NCBI RefSeq assembly: GCF_037975245.1
Contig: NC_092574.1
Span: 12,797,213 to 12,861,212, forward strand
Direction of reading: 5' to 3'
DNA from: Apostichopus japonicus
Taxonomy: Eukaryota; Echinodermata; Holothuroidea; Aspidochirotida; Stichopodidae
DNA: 64,000 nt
This document shows, piece after piece, positions 50,801 through 61,305 of the stretch (its first letter is position 1; every line of letters begins with the position of its first letter). The notes beneath the pieces are model-generated. The model was not told the origin of the DNA. It did not search any database and saw only the letters and a program-made list of their open reading frames with translations. A program made the position numbers and the translations under genes.

Positions 50801-53800
50801 AGCAATCGATATTGCTTACAGCTTTATATGTAACCTACAAGTTTATTCTCCAAATGTGATTAGTTATCTCAGCTTAGCATACTAAAACTTTTCAAAATAT
50901 TTTCTTGAGGTTCCCAGACCATCCAAACAAATTGATGATTGTTCAGTTAGACAAATGTTGTTTCTGGTTGATAAAATATTATTACCCATGAGTAAACATT
51001 ATTTAACAGTCTTGCATTTTTGGTAGCTGTACTGATGGATTTTTAAAATGTAGTATTATTAATGCATTCCTGTATTTTGTGGGTATTTGACTGAGATTTA
51101 AATATGTCACCGCTGATAAGCTATGCAACAGATTTATAGCAAGAATGGCATGATGCAATCGTCATGCCCAGGCAGTATGGGTAATACTGAAACCTTTTTA
51201 TCTTCTTGGCTGTCCAGATGTTGTAAGAAAGGGACAGGAGGGAGGACAATAAAGAATTCTTCAGTATTTCAAGGACTGGTAACTAAGTTGTTACATATTA
51301 CAGCTGTGCATAGTGGCATACTCAATACAGAGAAGTAAAACAGAGCACCACAAAATAAAAGGAAAGGGGGAGGGAGGGGGGGGGGGGGAGAGGTGCTTTT
51401 AAGTACATGTAGCTCAAAACTTTGGGCAGTTGGGACAATTGAAGGCCACTTAATGCCATCAAAGGGCAGTGGAGGATATCAATTGTCAATTGAATAAAAG
51501 AGGCTGAATTGGATTCAGCTGACAGTTTCATTTGGCTAATCCAAAGATTGTGGCAGGGAAATTTAAGAGTGCTGAGAATGTGTCAGCTATCTAGTGAACT
51601 GTTGCTTTTCAATAAGAACTATTTTAGTAATCAAGCACGCCACATTGCAGAATTTCAAGCTAACATGTTAAAGTTTAGATATAAGAGACTACTCACAAGT
51701 TTTTCAATCAGGAACCTTGCCAATCGTGCTGTTGATGTCCAACCCCCCCCTTTCCCCCTACACCCATTTGATTTTCTGGTTTATGCATCTAGAGTAGTAC
51801 ATTTTTTTTTTGCTTGTCTTTTTTCCAGGTCTGTTTATCACCTGATGGTACCAGACACGAGTATCTTCTATGCCCAGTCGATGTATCTCAGCAACCAGAA
51901 GGCACATTACCAGACATTCAACTAGCTGACAATGCCATCTCAATGATTAGAAACATGTCAAGCGGTTTGAAATCAACAAATGCATCGTCACATCTGCCAT
52001 TCTTTCTTGGTCTTGGATTCTACAAACCTCACATTCCATTCAAGTTTCCTAAAGAATTTTTAAGTCTCTACCCAATCGATACGATCAAAATGGCCACGAA
52101 TAAAGATTTACCAGCGTCTCTCCCCGATGTGGCTTTTGAAACTTACTCCAGCCTTCGAGAGAGAGAGGACATAGCAGCGCTTAACTTGAGCTTTCCTTAC
52201 GGCCCCATGCCTGATGAATACCATGTAATTATTTGAGATATTTGTGTTCTTTAATACACAATTTTTCCTTTCTTGAATAGTTTCTTTCAAAGCAGAATGT
52301 TTACATTGGAAGATTATTTCCCATGCCATAATGCGCGCGGACTATACAGCTTTATTGTCTTAACTGTTCAAGTTTTGTTTGAAATACTGAAAAGCAAGAA
52401 TTGTTGCTATTCCAATCAGTGTTCAGTAGGGGTTGTCTTTTATTTTATGATGTAAACTTTTATGACTAGCTAATGTGAAAAATTATACCATTTTTTGAAT
52501 GAAGTATTGCATTGCTCCTTGACTTTTCATTGGTTTTTGTTGGTACTGTATATCTAGTGGTTAGTCAGTCATTTACATAAACAATTGATATATATATCCC
52601 AAGTCTAGATGGTTCTGGCTGATAATTTTATACCTGCCATTGGATTTCTCTGCTATTCACAGCTGCTGATTCGACAACACTACTATGCAGCTGTCTCTTA
52701 TGTTGATGCTATGATTGGAAGAGTTTTAAATGCTTTAGAGGAGAGCAGCCTTGCAGACAATACCATCATTGTATTGATTGGAGACCATGGTAAGTTACTG
52801 TAGCAAACAGTTTATTTCATATTAGACAGATTGCTCATGATGGCTCATTTATTTATTTTTGTCTGTTTGGATAGTTAATTAAATGAAGTAACAAAAGTGT
52901 TCATGGTTGCAAGCTGCGTAGTAGCATCTGTTTTTAGTTAGTATTGAGCTATGTAACAGACTTGAGTTCTGTACTCATGAAGAGAAATTTATTGATAAAG
53001 CATTTGCTTGTGCTTGGTATGTCACAGTGATATGTGTTCAAGGCCTTGACAATGTTTGGTGCAGTAACTTTGTGGCAAATCAGCCTAGCCGGTAGCCTAC
53101 TCATATAAGAATTGGGGCATTAATTTTGTTTGCTTTGACTACAGGCAAATTCTGTAACTGTATGTGCTCTTGTTTTTAAATTGTTTGTTTCTTTTTGTAT
53201 GCAGGATGGCAGCTTGGAGAGCACTCAGAGTTTGCTAAGTTCAGTAACTATGCATTGGCTACTAGGGTGCCACTACTTATACATGTACCTCCATTACTGA
53301 AGGAGAGCTTTCATCAAAAGAAGATGATAACATTTCATTTTCAAGATGTGCTTCAAAATATGCCACAGCAAACAGAAGGAAGTGGAAAAGTATTAAATGC
53401 TTTTGTGGAACTAGTAGACATATTTCCCACCATTGTGGATCTAGCTGGACTGCCCTCTGTTAGCGAGTGTCCCTCTGTGTCACATGAGATACAACTTTGC
53501 ACTGAAGGCACCAGTCTTTTACCACTTATTAAACCTGTCTCTGCCGGTGCTGAATCAATGTGGAAAAATTGTACATTTAGCCAATATCCTAGACCAGACA
53601 TTCAACCTAAAAATAATACAGATGTTCCAAAACTCAAGGACATCAGGATTATGGGATACACTCTACAAACCAAGTATTATCGCTTCGCTGAGTGGTTAGG
53701 CTTTGACACAAACACTTCAAAGCCTGATTGGTCAAATGTATATGCCAGAGAACTATATGATCTTGAAAAAGATGTAGAAGAAAACAACAATGTTGCTGAT

Positions 53801-53878
53801 GAACCCCAATACCAACTAATCATCAAAAACTTAACCAAAGCCTTACAAAAAGGATGGAGGAACTGTAAACCATTATAA
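47728..53878 (+). CDS. IDS: iduronate-2-sulfatase, complete seven-exon gene
   Basis: This lysosomal enzyme removes the 2-O-sulfate of iduronate in dermatan and heparan sulfate. Exons are 47728-47824, 48979-49124, 49389-49566, 50233-50321, 51829-52224, 52663-52789 and 53205-53878; all junctions are GT/AG with matching phases, total 568 residues (human enzyme 550). Exon 1 encodes a signal peptide. Active-site features of the family are present: D47-D48 after VLFLVV, the formylglycine Cys85 in CAPSR, K236-P-H238 in YKPHIPF, and D343-H344 in IGDHG. A probable disulfide pair, C172 and C185, is conserved, as is [16 protein letters not shown] and the C-terminal FSQYPRPD and [10 protein letters not shown] motifs. 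The phase-1 junction between exons 1 and 2 equals that of the human gene. I see nothing broken. The exon 1 assignment is inferred from signal peptide, donor and phase. Confidence 0.95.
48155..48204. repeat. 50-bp imperfect palindrome in IDS intron 1
   Basis: ccataggtttcgatcctttc and its partner gaaaggttcgaaacctatgg meet at a central ccatgg, with about four mismatched bases in all. Related words (accataggttctaccata, ctatggcggaaagg) continue on both sides. Confidence 0.85.
48617..48650 (+). repeat. 34-bp dispersed motif, copy 2
   Basis: Matches 19138-19171 at 32 of 34 bases. It lies in IDS intron 1. Confidence 0.7.
48979..49124 (+). CDS. IDS: IDS exon 2
   Basis: Acceptor gtttgtacag, donor gtgaga, phases 1 and 0. 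It encodes [20 protein letters not shown] and TPNIDQLA, the N-terminal sulfatase strand with the two metal-binding Asp residues. Confidence 0.95.
49389..49566 (+). CDS. IDS: IDS exon 3 (formylglycine site)
   Basis: Acceptor ttttgctgcag, donor gtaaat. It starts [20 protein letters not shown], with the Cys of the C-x-P-S-R sulfatase signature that is oxidised to formylglycine, then [17 protein letters not shown] and MGKVFHNG. Confidence 0.97.
50233..50321 (+). CDS. IDS: IDS exon 4
   Basis: A short 89-nt exon: acceptor ttgctttaag, donor gttggt, phases 1 and 0. It reads [20 protein letters not shown], very close to the vertebrate NHTDDSPYSWSFPPYHPS segment. Confidence 0.93.
51829..52224 (+). CDS. 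IDS: IDS exon 5
   Basis: A 396-nt exon, acceptor tcttttttccag, donor gtaatt, phase 0 at both ends. It includes LLCPVDV, the PEGTLPD motif, [17 protein letters not shown] with the active-site Lys and His, and [17 protein letters not shown]. Confidence 0.95.
52663..52789 (+). CDS. IDS: IDS exon 6
   Basis: Acceptor gctattcacag, donor gtaagt, phases 0 and 1. It reads [20 protein letters not shown] and ends [10 protein letters not shown], which holds the Asp-His metal ligands. Confidence 0.95.
53205..53878 (+). CDS. IDS: IDS exon 7 (C-terminal subdomain)
   Basis: Acceptor tttgtatgcag; the frame runs to a TAA. It starts [20 protein letters not shown] and includes [41 protein letters not shown] and the final ELYDLEKD-type strand of IDS. 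Confidence 0.96.
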
Positions 53879-54233
53879 ATTTAGAATACAGTATTGCTTA
53901 GTAAATCCCAAGGCTAAGGAAGCCAAGAGAAGCTCTTTTTCAATGCTAATATGCTATCCATGTGATGATTGTGGATGAATATCAGCTTTATATCAAACCT
54001 TCTATTTTTTATTTAGTTTTCAGAGAATTAAAAGAAAGGCACCCATTATTGCACCTGCATTGGACTGCAACTTAACGCCCCTATCTGAGGGACGATAGTG
54101 TACATCAGAATCTGTCCACTTCCTCAAATAATGGGGATGTGAAGGTATTCTATTCATCACTGCCATGGTGGACACAAATTATTTTGTACTCTATTACATG
54201 GACTAGCAAATCAGGAATTCCTAATCCATGGAA

Positions 54234-54320
54234 CAGGCATGAGACTCTTCCGCGGAAACGCGGATTTCCGATTTTTTTTTTCATTTTCGCGTTTTTTCTC
54301 GTAATTCACGTTTTTTATTA

Positions 54321-54352
<32 letters not shown>

Positions 54353-54682
54353 TTTTTTTTTGCCGAACATGCTGGACTGTGAAGGGAAGGAACACCGAAT
54401 TTGACCAGTGGTGGAATCAAGTAGCACAAAGCAAGCAAAAAAGCCTTTTTTTGGTTCAAAAAAGCTAATGGATAAATTATACAAGCAGAAATTCCACACT
54501 TTTTTGGCGAGTTCCGTGATGTGATAGATTCCATCTAGAGTCCACCATTTTGCATCTAAGCCCTCCTTACCTGACAAAAAATTTCTAAAGGGGAGGGGGA
54601 CACCCCTCCCCTTAAACCCCTCCCCCAGGACGGCGATCCATAAATTTCAGATTTTTTTTCCCCCATCTCAGTCTCATCCCTG
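54234..54682. mobile_element. 449-bp inverted-repeat MITE downstream of IDS
   Basis: Ends caggcatgagact and agtctcatccctg are inverted repeats with one mismatch. The 6-bp atggaa is repeated flush at both ends (54228-54233 and 54683-54688). Inside are an (ATT)n run near 54335 and the shared G-rich core in reverse (cccctccccttaaacccctc). It falls in the possible 3' UTR of IDS. Confidence 0.75.
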
Positions 54683-54912
54683 ATGGAAGACTCCACTCAA
54701 CAACAATGCATAGCAGCAATTTTGAATAGGTCTGAGGACTTAAATGTTGTGGGATAGACACTCTTAACTGATATTGGCGATACTAGTGATATTGATGTAC
54801 ATTAGGATACATCTGTTATACTGATACGAAATATCGTTATACAGCTTATGATCCCTTTATTTATTTATTTATTTATTGCAAGAGAGAAAGAAAAGATCTA
54901 TTTTTGTACTGA

Positions 54913-54918
54913 AATAAA
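54913..54918 (+). promoter_or_regulatory. possible IDS polyadenylation signal
   Basis: AATAAA about 1.0 kb after the IDS stop; a second AATAAA lies near 55279. An ATTAAA variant occurs nearer the stop (about 54028). Which is used cannot be told. Confidence 0.25.
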
Positions 54919-55436
54919 TCAGAATTTCAAATTATTGTGGTAATATGTAGCATCTTTGCAGTGTCATGGTTTTGTATGTGTGCCCAGTATTAACAGTCTA
55001 CATTTAAATGAGGTTGAATTTTATAATCTGTTTGTACATTGCGTTAGAGTAACTGTATTAAAATTGTGCAATATATGCTGGAAAAACCCATATTAATTAT
55101 CACTTCTGCTTGCCAGTATGTAGCTTTTAGAGGTCAAATGATTACCTATGTTAAAATCTTTGTATAATATTTGCAACTCGAATAGTGTTATTCACAGTAA
55201 TTATTGCTTCCACATGCCAGTAGATAGCATTAAGAGGTCAAATGATCATATGTACAAAATGTTTTACAATTTCACAGTAAATAAAGAGCCAATTCAAATT
55301 ATTGTTCAGTGGTGCTACACAATTTACTGCATTACTTTGTGAACCGGAGAGCAAACCTGCAGTGTGGTTTCAATGATGCTACATGAATAGTCTTATATGA
55401 ATGTGACACACTAGGTGGTAGCTTATAGCCAGGATA

Positions 55437-55580
55437 AACAAAATACTTCAAAGTAGTCCAGTAAAAAGCATTGAGATATGACAAACAATATTCACATTGG
55501 CAGCTGATAACCAAGATGGTCACTTTTCTTGTATTCAGTGTACAGATTGATCTCTATCAAAGACAAATGGCTTCTTCTCA
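55437..55580 (+). repeat. duplicated segment, copy 1
   Basis: About 130 bp matching 61165-61305: aaaagcattgagat, atgacaaacaatattcacat, acttttcttgtattcag, and a tail coding DLYQR. Relative to the second copy it lacks two bases in the aacaatat run, so its frame is shifted. Confidence 0.75.
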
Positions 55581-55692
55581 TGACTCCACAAATATTTTTA
55601 AAAGTACTCGCTATTTGGGGACCGTGCCTAAAAATATACTGGCGAAAATGCAAAATTCACTCGGCAGTATGATTGTTGTTGGAAAGAGGTGA

Positions 55693-57054
55693 TAAATGAG
55701 TACATAAATTCATGACGTCACAAACGAATCACGCATCAAACGATGTTACTTCTAACCGTGTGTTTCTTGTCTGATTTTGCTATTGCATATATACAGTGGG
55801 GCTATGTTTCATAAATATGCATTCTAATACTAGAACTTGATGATTCCTGGACAGGATATCACAACCACACAAATCGATATCAATTGCGCATATCTTCTAG
55901 ATACATTTATGACATCACACACGGACTACCTATCCAAATCGTTTTTTGTATATATGATATCCGAACGTAGACAATGGCGTTAAACTTATCCAACCCATGG
56001 TTAATTTCATTTTACTTGTAGGGGAACAGTTCGGATTGGTGGGCCTGGTGAATCTGTATAAGCGATGGGGATTGGGATGGGGAGGAGGGCGGGTTAGGTA
56101 ATGACCCTTTATCGGTCTGTGTCTTGGAGATGGATATTTGAACAATGCTGCTATATGATTACAAATATTATATTGGTATAAAATGGTGATATATCTATAT
56201 TTTGCGTTCTGTAAAGTAAATTTTAATGAAGAATTATCCAGGAAGCATAAGGAAAAAATCAACACAATGATCGAGTAAATTATTGCTGGAGTATATTACC
56301 CTTTCTGTCACATCCATTCTGTGGTGCTTGTAATTGACGTGGTTAAATTAATACATTGAAATTGAAGATCTGACCAGTTAATTCATATTAAATGTAGCTC
56401 TTTATTTTAAAATAAACGTATTCAAACATATAATTAATCAATAACATGTGTTTTATTGGAAGGAAGGGCAGACTCCGGGAATCGGGACAAGTACAAATTG
56501 TGAGAGAAATCATCGACATGTTTCCAATGTCGTTCATGAAAAGACAAGGGTCACGTGATGAAATGTTTGAAGATCTTCTCTCTTTCGGATTACAATTGAA
56601 AATCTCATACTGGTCGCTTGTGTCAATAAAGCTATATATGTGCCCCTTGGTCCTAGAACCCATCCATGGCCATGGAAAATGTCTTAATGTCGCCATAATA
56701 TATTTGTCGGTACATTTGGTAACCATTTCAATCCTTATCCTGCCACCTTACGAACAAACAAAAAACAATTTCTTGTTAGTAATACCCCCCCCCCCCCAGC
56801 CCTTCAGCTCTAAGGCAATCCTGAGTATGACACATGCATCATGAAGTTGAACTAGTTAATAGACTACATTGACTAAACATATACTTGGTATAGAGGTTAT
56901 GTTTATCAGATATTGGTTTTATGGAATAAATACATATTTAAACTGTACCTATAAGTTGGGTATATATAGAATAAACACATAGTAAAATGCTCACTAGTGT
57001 CCTTTCATCGATATATAAATGATGTAATGTTAAAATTCTCAGTCTAATATCAAT
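55693..57054. other. intergenic, no supported gene
   Basis: Between IDS and the orphan gene. A GC-richer stretch at 56456-56720 has long open frames on both strands, without recognised motifs. A poly-C run lies near 56787. I do not assign a gene. Confidence 0.5.
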
Positions 57055-58650
57055 CTAATGAGACAGACAAGGATATTTAATATTTACACCGTGATCTCTA
57101 TCAATCCATTCTGTCTCAATACTTTCCGATGGGAGTGTATCAAACAATCCAGGAAGAATTTCACGAAAAACACCATTCATAGATGTGATTTTCAACGTAG
57201 ATGCCGCACACCTGATGGAACGGCTAGTAGTAACATCTATGCAGACGTCACCATCATATCGTTGAATCTCACACAGATTTTCTTTAATGGACTTACAATA
57301 ACCTGTATCCCAACCCAGGACTGAACCACATCCCCAATCAAATCTTTCTGGATAGCAGGTCATGTCCAGGCTTTCCCCGGTAAGTTGATCGAAATCGTCC
57401 CCAATGTCCTCGTCTGTTGGACAAGAAACGTTCTTGGATGCTTCTAGCGTCAAGCTGTCCTCACCTACACGTAACGTTACACTCTCCCCGTCTTCGTCGA
57501 TGGTATCTACGACAAATCGATACTTATCGTTCGTCAATAACGGTGACGGTAAACGGTTCTTTGCATCTGTCATCTCCGCAAGTATGAGTAATCCTGAATG
57601 TCCACTGCTCCGGTAAGGGATGGCAAAAAACAAACTTTGGTAGGTCGTTTCTAACCGGTTTTTCAAATCACATGGTAGATAGTCCAAATCCAGTTCTTCG
57701 ATAGTTCCATAGACTACGTACATTTCCCCGTAACGAGATTGGTCGTAATCTGCTGATGGTAGGGACTCTGGAAGTGACAGGCTGACGTCTGTTTTAAACA
57801 GCCATAAAATCAGGAGTTAGAGAGATCAAATGTAAATAGCAGGATCGATCGATGGTGTGAGAGCAGTGGCGTAGGAAGGTACTTTTGAGTGGGGGAGGGG
57901 GGCTGAAGACTGGTGGCCGGCCTGGGGGAGGGGTCTAAGGGGAGGGGGTGTCGCCCTCCCCTTTTGGAAACTTTTTGCATTTCCAGGTGGCCTCAGATGC
58001 AATTTGGTGCAATATAGCACACTTCAACACCCACTCCATTTTGTAAATAATTTTGCATTTTCACCTGGCCTTATATGCAATTTGGTGCTCCAAATGAGAT
58101 TTTTTTTTCTCATTTGGAAATGAAAAAGGGGTTTTCTGACTTGCGAAGCGGGGGGGGGGGGGGCGGAATGATACTTCCGCCCCACCATATTTTTCACTGG
58201 GGGGGGGGCTGACCACATCCCATACCGTAACTAGGATATGTATGTGCATTTCCTAACAGCCACCAAGAACTTCAAGTGGTTAGGTTTTGATATAATAAAA
58301 TACCTCCAAAGAAAAATGAAAGACACAAATGTTGTAAATCTTTCACGATTAATTAATGTGTAAAAGTAATGCAAGAACTGTCATGTCACCACAAACTTGG
58401 AATCACACCTTGATTGTCCAGCTTTACTAATAACTTGTCCAATGTATCGGTGTATATGTCTGCGGAAACACGAATCCTGTGTAAGATTCTAACGGCTATA
58501 CTGGCTACACATTTTTGTTCATTGTAAATTTATCTATTAAAAAACTAAAATTAATCTAGTAATTAATTTATTAATTTGGGTATTTAATATTCAATATTTT
58601 ATTAAAACTATATATATTGGCGGACATATATAACTCAGTTAAAATGTCAA

Positions 58651-58719
<69 letters not shown>

Positions 58720-59164
58720 TTTGCCTTGGTCATTTTTTTCATTTAACAGAGTATCTCTTTCGAGTTCCAGCCTTAGGATTCACCAAATATTTCGAAGTGG
58801 ATATAGCTTCATGATTGATCTCTAGAGTGAGGCAAAATATGTCACGTTCATCTTTTGGAAAAACTTATCAAAATATAAAGAAAAGCTCACCGTTTCCACA
58901 TTCAACGTCACTATCTGTTCGATTTCTTATCACGGTTTTCAGAATATCGCGTGGAACAAGAAACCTGCCGTTTGTCGAAGAGATACGATACCGCCGAACA
59001 GTCGGTAATATCGTTGACGAAATCGGCATTATCTCTAGAGAGAGCAAACTTAAGACCAATATTCGCCGAGACAGAGCGAGAATAGTCACGGAGGTACTAC
59101 GTTTAACCATGATTGACGATGATATTTCGTTCAGCCTATTTGTGGATGGAAGAAGCCAATTCAT
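57055..59164 (-). CDS. unrecognised two-exon gene, 335-residue protein
   Basis: Exon 1 is 59164-58891 and ends in phase 1 at g|gtgagc. Exon 2 is 57788-57055 and begins in phase 1 after cag, giving an uninterrupted frame of 335 codons to a TGA. Exon 1 starts MNWLLPSTN, has a hydrophobic stretch (ILVLSLLSLEIMPIS) and ends RNRTDSDVECGN. Exon 2 holds EELDLDYLPCDLKN, SGLLILAEMTD, YRFVVDTIDEDGESVTLRV and about nine Cys residues (SCPTDED, MTCYPERFDWGCGSV, YCKSIKENLCEI, VCIDV, RCAAS, YPCLSH). This would fit a Cys-rich folded domain, but I do not recognise the family. The acceptor has a weak pyrimidine tract, so the join is inferred from frame and phase. Confidence 0.55.
57866..58212. mobile_element. 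hAT-like MITE lacking its right end, in the orphan gene's intron
   Basis: Left end cagtggcgtaggaagg is intact. The interior matches 46340-46700 closely (cctgggggaggggtctaagg, two gcaatttggtgc words, ttgcgaagcgggggg), then stops after cactgggggg without the ggttcctacgccctt end. Confidence 0.75.
58651..58716. repeat. (TA)n microsatellite
   Basis: About 66 bp of uninterrupted TA dinucleotides in the intron of the orphan gene. Confidence 0.98.
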
Positions 59165-59173
59165 AAACTGAAA

Positions 59174-59480
59174 CTTGTATTCTTTGTTCCTGGTATATAT
59201 TGAATATCTTGATTAAATTTGCAGCATACCTAAATAGTTTATCTGTACATCTATGCAAAGTTGAAGCTATAGATAATAAAAACAAATTAGTTTTTAAACG
59301 CGCTAGTTAACTTTATTAATTGTTCTACTTGTATTCTTTGTTCCTGGTATATATTGAATATCTTGATTAAATTTGCAGCATACCCAAATATTTTATCTAT
59401 ACATCTATGCGAAGTTAAAGCTATAGATAATTAAAAACAAATTAGTTTTCAAACGCGCTAGTAAACTTTATTAATTGTTC
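59174..59480. repeat. two ~154-bp partial units preceding the 385-bp array
   Basis: ttgtattctttgttcctggt begins at about 59175 and again at about 59329. Each copy ends aaacgcgctagt-aactttattaattgttctac, the same end as the 385-bp units. Confidence 0.9.
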
Positions 59481-61130
59481 TACTGCGTAATAAAAATGGT
59501 CGATTTTTTATAATTAGCAATTTGCGAAAGTATCCGTGACTGTTATTGTGATTAATATCTTAAGGATTTTCTGTGTCCGGTATATAAAAAGTTGAAATGG
59601 TTGCATTTGAACCGAAGTCTTGGATATCACTTGTAGTAGGAGCTGAACACGCCTAATACGTACCCCCAACCCCCTAATGGAATGGATTGGTCATTTGGAC
59701 AAACAATCAGAAACTTCTGTGCGTGCTATATGTAAACCTGTTTTCAACAACAGAATCATACAAGTGAGCGAATGGTGCAAACTTAAAGTTAAATATGCAA
59801 AGTTAAAGCTAGATAATTAAAACAAATTAGTTTTCAAACGCGCTAGTAAACTTTATTAATTGTTCTACCGCGTAATAAAAATGGTCGACTTCTCATAATT
59901 AGCAGTTTGCAAAAGTATCCGTGACTTTTATTGTGATTAATATCATAAGGATCTTCTGTGTCCGGTATACAATAAGTTGAAATGGTTGCAATTGAACCGA
60001 TGTTTTGGATATCACTTCTAGTACGAGCTCAACACGCCTAATAGGAACCCCCCAACCCCTAATGGAATGGATTGGTCATTTGGACAAACAATCGGAAACT
60101 TCTGTGCGTGCTATATGTAAACCTGTTTTCAACAACAGAATCATAAAAGTGAGCGAATGGTGCAAACTTAAAGTTAAATATGCAAAGTTAAAGCTAGATA
60201 ATTAAAACAAATTAGTTTTCAAACGCGCTAGTAAACTTTATTAATTGTTCTACCGCGTAATAAAAATGGTCGACTTCTCATAATTAGCAGTTTGCAAAAG
60301 TATCCGTGACTTTTATTGTGATTAATATCATAAGGATCTTCTGTGTCCGGTATACAATAAGTTGAAATGGTTGCAATTGAACCGATGTTTTGGATATCAC
60401 TTCTAGTACGAGCTCAACACGCCTAATAGGAACCCCCCAACCCCTAATGGAATGGATTGGTCATTTGGACAAACAATCGGAAACTTCTGTGCGTGCTATA
60501 TGTAAACCTGTTTTCAACAACAGAATCATAAAAGTGAGCGAATGGTGCAAACTTAAAGTTAAATATGCAAAGTTAAAGCTAGATAATTAAAACAAATTAG
60601 TTTTCAAACGCGCTAGTAAACTTTATTAATTGTTCTACCGCGTAATAAAAATGGTCGACTTCTCATAATTAGCAGTTTGCAAAAGTATCCGTGACTTTTA
60701 TTGTGATTAATATCATAAGGATCTTCTGTGTCCGGTATACAATAAGTTGAAATGGTTGCAATTGAACCGATGTTTTGGATATCACTTCTAGTACGAGCTC
60801 AACACGCCTAATAGGAACCCCCCAACCCCTAATGGAATGGATTGGTCATTTGGACAAACAATCGGAAACTTCTGTGCGTGCTATATGTAAACCTGTTTTC
60901 AACAACAGAATCATAAAAGTGAGCGAATGGTGCAAACTTACAGTTAAATATTGCAAAGTTGAAGCTATAGATAAAAACAAATTAGTTTTCAAACGCGCTT
61001 GTAAACTTTATTAATTGTTCTACTGCGTAATAGAAATGGGCGACTTTTTATAATTAGCAATTTGCGAAAGTATCTGTGACTGTAATTATGATTAATATCT
61101 TAAGGATTTTCTGTGTCTGGTATAAAATAA
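59481..61130. repeat. 385-bp tandem array, four units plus a partial
   Basis: Units start at tac(c/t)gcgtaata: 59481, 59866, 60251, 60636 and 61021. The units at 59866 and 60251 look identical over their whole length; the outer ones have diverged. Each unit contains an open stretch reading MEWIGHLDKQSET and VRAICKPVFNNRIIKVSEWC, perhaps a decayed coding fragment, with no family recognised. Confidence 0.95.
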
Positions 61131-61164
61131 GGCCGTAGGGAGTGTAGGGTACAGCGAGGATGAA

Positions 61165-61305
61165 CAACATACTTCAATCATAGCACTACAGCAAAAGCAT
61201 TGAGATTATGACAAACAATATATTCACATTGGCAGATGATGACGGAGATGGAACTTTTCTTGTATTCAGCATACAGGTTGATCTATACCAAAGATCCACT
61301 CAATG
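61165..61305 (+). repeat. duplicated segment, copy 2
   Basis: Paralogue of 55437-55580. Here a frame is open: MTNNIFTLADDDGDGTFLVF followed by SIQVDLYQR. Differences from copy 1 in the last 45 bases are mostly third-position or conservative. Confidence 0.7.

Noticed and set aside
56446-56844. Long open frames on both strands in a GC-richer patch
   Set aside because: No splice sites in register, no motif, and a poly-C run in the plus frame; left unassigned.
58815-59171. 118-residue plus-strand frame opposite the orphan gene's exon 1
   Set aside because: The minus-strand reading has a good donor and joins in phase to a long second exon; the plus frame has no splice partner.
60005-61014. Three near-identical 66-79-residue frames
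   Set aside because: They are copies of the 385-bp tandem unit; they begin and stop within the unit and match no known family.
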